A DNA stretch of 27,607 nucleotides from JAILLW01 sp045629045 (GTDB taxonomy: Bacteria > Bacillota > Clostridia > Lachnospirales > Lachnospiraceae). How positions within the stretch are numbered: position 1 is the stretch's first letter; each line of letters opens with the position of its first letter. The stretch covers positions 1 through 27,607 of the forward strand of contig JAZQQM010000030.1 in assembly GCA_045629045.1 (NCBI GenBank), read 5' to 3'. Of the stretch, positions 24,567-27,607 are shown piece after piece. Made by a program: the position numbers and the translations under genes. The notes beneath the pieces are model-generated. The model ran no database searches. It was not told the origin of the DNA and saw only the letters and a list, made by a program, of their open reading frames with translations.

Positions 24567-26267
24567 ATGATGTCTGGTGGAAGAGAAACTTCGTTAGAGG
24601 TGCGACTTACACAATTTTTTGTTCTTTCAATGTGTGTCTGGAATTTGCTGGATACCATTATTTCTTTTGCAGTGGGATTGCCCAATGCAATTATATTTAT
24701 GTATTTGTGTAATCTGCTGTGGATTATAATTAATGTATTGCTCGGACACATTATACATAAGGTTCAATTGTTTAAGTATATCTATTTGACCAGCAATCTT
24801 ATTATTATCCCTGTTATGTGGTTTTTCTTAGGCGCCGCGGAAGGTTCGGCCAATATTCTTTTTGTATGCTTATATGTTTCAATGATTATGTGTTTTTCAG
24901 GTAAAGTCAGCAATGTATACCTGATTGTTTCATTGATACTTACGCCTATAAGTCAAAGACTGGGCACGGTAGTTTCACGTCCGGAGTGGCTTACTATGGA
25001 TCAACGACAGGAAAGTATCTGCTGGTCGATGGTCGGTCTTTCTACAAGTGTTGTGATCGCGGCACTGCTTATCAAACTTAAAAGTGAATATGCCAAAGAA
25101 AGAGACGCGGCAGTGGAATCCGAAAAAGCTCTTGAAAAGAGTAATATGATGCAGAAGAACTTTCTTGCCAATATGTCTCATGAAATAAGAAGCCCTTTAG
25201 GTATTGTTTTGGGATTTAACGACCTTATTTCGGATTCGGATGATATAGAGTGTATCCATGAGTATTCCCGCAATATTAATAAAGCAGGAAGAACACTGCG
25301 TGCCGTTATTAACGATATCCTTGATTATTCAAAGATTGATTCGGGAAAACTTGATATTATCGATACGGATTATTCCTTTGACGAAATGATTGAGGAGATA
25401 AGAACCGATATTAAGCTTAAGGCAGGTGAAAAGGGTATTAAGTTCATCCTTAATGTTGATAATAATATTCCCCATTATCTCAACGGCGACTGTGTCCGTG
25501 TAAGACAATGCGTGCTGAATATTTTGTCAAATGCCGTCAAATATACAAGCGCAGGTACAATTACATTTGAAGCCTTACGTGTAGATAACAGTGATGATTC
25601 GATTTGCACCATAAAGTTTGTCGTTAAGGATACCGGAAGAGGAATAAGTAAAGACGCAATTCCTAAGCTGTTTGATGCGTTCCAGAGACTTGATGAGGGT
25701 ATTAACAGAGGAATTGAGGGTACCGGCCTTGGCCTTTCCATAACCAAGAATTTGGTTGATGAGATGGGCGGAACTATTGATGTGGACAGTACTTTAGGTG
25801 TAGGAACAACATTCACCATAGTATTAAGTCAGAAGGTGGCAACCAATACTAAGATAATGGATGAAAGTGTTATCGATGATATGGACTTTACCGGAAAGAA
25901 AGCTCTTGTTGTTGATGATACTAAGATGAATCTTACACTTATAAGCAGATTCTTAATAAAGTTCGGAATGCGCTCTGTTGTATTTGATAACGGTAAAGAT
26001 GCCCTGGCGGATTGTGTTGATAATAAGTATGATATTATTTTCCTTGATCATATGATGCCTGAAATGAACGGTATTGAAGTATTTAAGAGACTTAAGGAAA
26101 TGAAGGGTATTAATGAAGCAACACCGGTTATTATGCTGACTGCCAATGCTATGGCAGGTATGAGCAAGGAATATCTTGATCTGGGATTTGACGGATATGT
26201 CAGCAAACCTATTGATGTTAATAAATTAAAGGCAGAGATTGCAAAGGTATTAAACAGCGAGGCATAA
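24567..26267 (+). CDS. Hybrid sensor histidine kinase with receiver domain
   Basis: A 566-residue protein. Residues about 12-170 form a membrane sensor of about six spans with only short loops, so the signal is probably read within or near the membrane. A coiled linker leads to a HisKA domain with phospho-acceptor H205 (NMSHEIRSPLG), then a HATPase_c domain with N-box (NILSNAVKYT), DTGRGIS and GTGLGLS boxes. A C-terminal receiver (about 450-566) has the acidic pair VVDD, phospho-acceptor D494 (FLDHMMPEMNG) and a Lys in SKPID. No DNA-binding output domain or separate regulator is encoded in the window, so the output partner must lie elsewhere. AGGGGG is about ten bases upstream of the start. 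Ligand unknown. Confidence 0.92.
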   Translation: MMSGGRETSLEVRLTQFFVLSMCVWNLLDTIISFAVGLPNAIIFMYLCNLLWIIINVLLGHIIHKVQLFKYIYLTSNLIIIPVMWFFLGAAEGSANILFVCLYVSMIMCFSGKVSNVYLIVSLILTPISQRLGTVVSRPEWLTMDQRQESICWSMVGLSTSVVIAALLIKLKSEYAKERDAAVESEKALEKSNMMQKNFLANMSHEIRSPLGIVLGFNDLISDSDDIECIHEYSRNINKAGRTLRAVINDILDYSKIDSGKLDIIDTDYSFDEMIEEIRTDIKLKAGEKGIKFILNVDNNIPHYLNGDCVRVRQCVLNILSNAVKYTSAGTITFEALRVDNSDDSICTIKFVVKDTGRGISKDAIPKLFDAFQRLDEGINRGIEGTGLGLSITKNLVDEMGGTIDVDSTLGVGTTFTIVLSQKVATNTKIMDESVIDDMDFTGKKALVVDDTKMNLTLISRFLIKFGMRSVVFDNGKDALADCVDNKYDIIFLDHMMPEMNGIEVFKRLKEMKGINEATPVIMLTANAMAGMSKEYLDLGFDGYVSKPIDVNKLKAEIAKVLNSEA

Positions 26268-26762
26268 ATGGTTAATTTAGAAAATGAAGTTGATTTTGAA
26301 TCCGACTTTGATTTGCTTGAAGTGGCAAACAGTGTTGCAGATACTGTGCTTAAGGGCGAAGAATGTCCCAAAGGCTGCGAGGTTGAGCTTCTTATTACCG
26401 ATGAAGATACGGTCAAAGATATAAATTCGCAGTACCGTAATATTGACAAAACTACAGATGTATTGTCTTTTCCCAATGTGGACTGGGATTCGCCGGCAGA
26501 TTATAATTCGGATTCCTTTAATGATGATTATCTTATTAATCCCGAAAGCGAGCTTTTTATGCTCGGACAGATAGTTCTTAATGATTCCCGTATAGTTTCA
26601 CAGGCTAATGATTACGGTCATTCCGTAAAAAGAGAATATGCTTTTTTAATAGCCCACAGTATGCTTCATCTTTTGGGTTATGACCATATGGAAGATGATG
26701 AACGGGAAGTTATGGAAGAAAAACAAAGAGAATATCTTTCAAAACTAGGGATTGAAAGGTGA
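26268..26762 (+). CDS. ybeY: Endoribonuclease YbeY (16S rRNA maturation)
   Basis: A 164-residue metal-dependent RNase of the UPF0054 family. The zinc site H130-x3-H134-x5-H140 (HSMLHLLGYDH) is intact, preceded by the family strand TTDVLSFP (62-69). It works in 16S rRNA 3' processing and ribosome quality control in the cytoplasm. The start codon directly follows the kinase stop with no gap, and the ribosome site is weak, so translation probably depends on the kinase gene. In many Firmicutes ybeY sits with phoH, dgkA and era; here it ends the operon of unrelated genes. Confidence 0.95.
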   Translation: MVNLENEVDFESDFDLLEVANSVADTVLKGEECPKGCEVELLITDEDTVKDINSQYRNIDKTTDVLSFPNVDWDSPADYNSDSFNDDYLINPESELFMLGQIVLNDSRIVSQANDYGHSVKREYAFLIAHSMLHLLGYDHMEDDEREVMEEKQREYLSKLGIER

Positions 26763-26808
26763 TGGGGATTCCCGATAATAGAATACATATTAGGAAAGTG
26801 TTTTAAAC

Positions 26809-26824
26809 TGCGTTTTGTGACGCA
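26809..26824. other. Inverted repeat in the rubrerythrin leader
   Basis: TGCGT and ACGCA form a 5-bp dyad with a 6-base centre, about 50 bases before the rubrerythrin start. It could be an operator or a weak hairpin. The 111-base gap otherwise shows only an AAAGGAG ribosome site (26858-26864); I could not assign a convincing -35/-10 pair. Confidence 0.25.
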
Positions 26825-26873
26825 AAAAGAAGGTTTTTTAAGGAACGTAATATTTTGAAAGGAGAATTTATAT

Positions 26874-27413
26874 ATGAAGTATGTATGTTCGGTATGCGGA
26901 TATGTACATGAAGGTCCGGAGGCTCCTGAACAGTGCCCTCAGTGTAAGGCACCTAAGGAAAAGTTCACTGCGCAAAGCGGTGATATGACCTGGGCAGCAG
27001 AACATGTTGTGGGAGTTGCAAAGGGAGCAAGACAGGATATTATTGATGATTTGAGAGCAAACTTTAACGGCGAATGCTCAGAAGTCGGAATGTATCTTGC
27101 AATGTCGAGAGTTGCAATGAGAGAAGGATATCCTGAGATTGGAATGTATTGGGAGAAGGCAGCCTTTGAAGAAGCAGAACATGCTGCTAAGTTTGCTGAA
27201 TTATTAGGAGAGGTTGTTACGGATTCAACCAAGAAGAATCTTCAGATGAGAGTCGAGGCAGAAAACGGAGCTACAGCAGGCAAGACGGATCTTGCAAAAC
27301 GTGCTAAGGAATTAGGCCTTGATGCTATTCATGATACAGTTCACGAAATGGCTCGTGACGAGGCAAGACACGGCAAGGCCCTTAAAGGCCTCTTAGAGAG
27401 ATACTTTGGTTAA
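26874..27413 (+). CDS. Reverse-type rubrerythrin (NADH peroxidase)
   Basis: A 179-residue peroxide-detoxifying protein with the domain order reversed from classical rubrerythrin. A rubredoxin-like iron site comes first (C5-x2-C8 and C21-x2-C24), followed by a ferritin-like diiron four-helix bundle (about 48-175) with the two E-x-x-H ligand pairs E100/H103 and E153/H156. In Clostridium acetobutylicum such proteins reduce hydrogen peroxide with NADH through electron carriers. Proline codons are CCT and the ribosome site is strong, fitting high expression. It stands alone after ybeY, and an insertion-sequence end begins about 56 bases after its stop. Marks an anaerobic host. Confidence 0.92.
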   Translation: MKYVCSVCGYVHEGPEAPEQCPQCKAPKEKFTAQSGDMTWAAEHVVGVAKGARQDIIDDLRANFNGECSEVGMYLAMSRVAMREGYPEIGMYWEKAAFEEAEHAAKFAELLGEVVTDSTKKNLQMRVEAENGATAGKTDLAKRAKELGLDAIHDTVHEMARDEARHGKALKGLLERYFG

Positions 27414-27469
27414 GCTACAAGCCTAGCAAAATAAAAAAAGAATGCGCCGCTCATCATGTTTACATGAAT

Positions 27470-27607
27470 TGATATGATTCCCTTTAAGTAGACAAGGTAA
27501 ATAACCAAATTCTACTTAGAGGGGATTTTTTATGGCTAAATCCAAATACTCTTCCGAAATGAGGATACTGATTGCTCAGAAGTATCTTGATGGGAAAGCT
27601 TCATCAT
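27470..27607 (+). mobile_element. Left end of an IS3-like insertion sequence (truncated by window edge)
   Basis: The element is identified by its transposase orfA start. A terminal repeat beginning TG (TGATATGATTCCC) at about 27470 is a plausible left end, but the right end is outside the window, so the boundary is inferred. Between end and gene, TAAGTAGA (27485-27492) pairs with TCTACTTA (27511-27518), a perfect 8-bp stem that ends just before the ribosome site. Such stems can block translation of orfA from passing transcripts. Confidence 0.55.
27532..27607 (+). CDS. IS3-family transposase OrfA, N-terminal fragment
   Basis: ATG 27532 follows a GAGGGG site (27519-27524). The 25 visible residues read MAKSKYSSEMRI, then LIAQKYLDGKASS, the typical start of the helix-turn-helix OrfA (HTH_Tnp_1 / IS150-like) proteins that bind terminal repeats. 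The gene runs off the right edge, so completeness and the expected frameshift into orfB cannot be judged. Confidence 0.7.
   Translation, partial: MAKSKYSSEMRILIAQKYLDGKASS

Noticed and set aside
27373..27395. Hairpin AGGCC/GGCCT as a rubrerythrin terminator
   Set aside because: It lies inside the coding region and has no following T-run.

Overview
The window looks like a chromosomal stretch from an obligately anaerobic, carbohydrate-fermenting member of the Clostridia, most likely Lachnospiraceae (inference). The reasons are: two complete MalFGK-type sugar importers without local ATPases, strong AGGAGG ribosome sites, intracellular GH43, a reverse-type rubrerythrin, and low-to-moderate GC. 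Every real gene lies on the + strand. No tRNA, rRNA or CRISPR array was seen, and no gene-free stretch exceeds 200 bases.

Region A (1-13238) is a glycan capture and import locus. Its order is: a very large solute-binding protein with two internal carbohydrate-binding-like repeats (cut by the left edge); two permeases; a secreted NHL-propeller/TPR protein anchored by its C-terminus; a Yip1-type membrane protein; a membrane-tethered DUF5696 protein that looks like a glycosidase; a second permease pair; and, behind its own strong promoter and a structured leader, an abundant-type lipoprotein solute-binding protein. A perfect 10-bp stem terminator closes the region. Synonymous codon use changes abruptly at the junction of the first two permeases (about 3735-3950): proline is CCA before it and CCG/CCT/CCC after it.

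Region B (13369-26762) is a run of ten tightly packed genes with no visible terminator. It encodes a MacA-like lipoprotein adaptor, a double-length adaptor with two fused modules, a 932-aa duplicated FtsX-type permease, two different ABC ATPases (the second carrying an AbrB/SpoVT-like C-terminal domain), a cytoplasmic GH43 glycosidase, two paralogous U32-like proteins with a conserved Cys-x3-Cys and KI(E/V)GR motif, a hybrid histidine kinase, and YbeY. Three 10-bp direct repeats lie in its likely promoter.

Region C (26763-27607) holds a reverse rubrerythrin followed by the left end of an IS3-like insertion sequence whose orfA runs off the right edge.

Together, region A probably captures, trims and imports an extracellular polysaccharide, and the GH43 enzyme of region B would finish depolymerising xylan- or arabinan-type oligosaccharides inside the cell. 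The best candidates for undescribed biology are the NHL-TPR/Yip1/DUF5696 trio between two sugar importers, the AbrB-tailed ATPase with the tandem-adaptor exporter, and the U32-like paralog pair.
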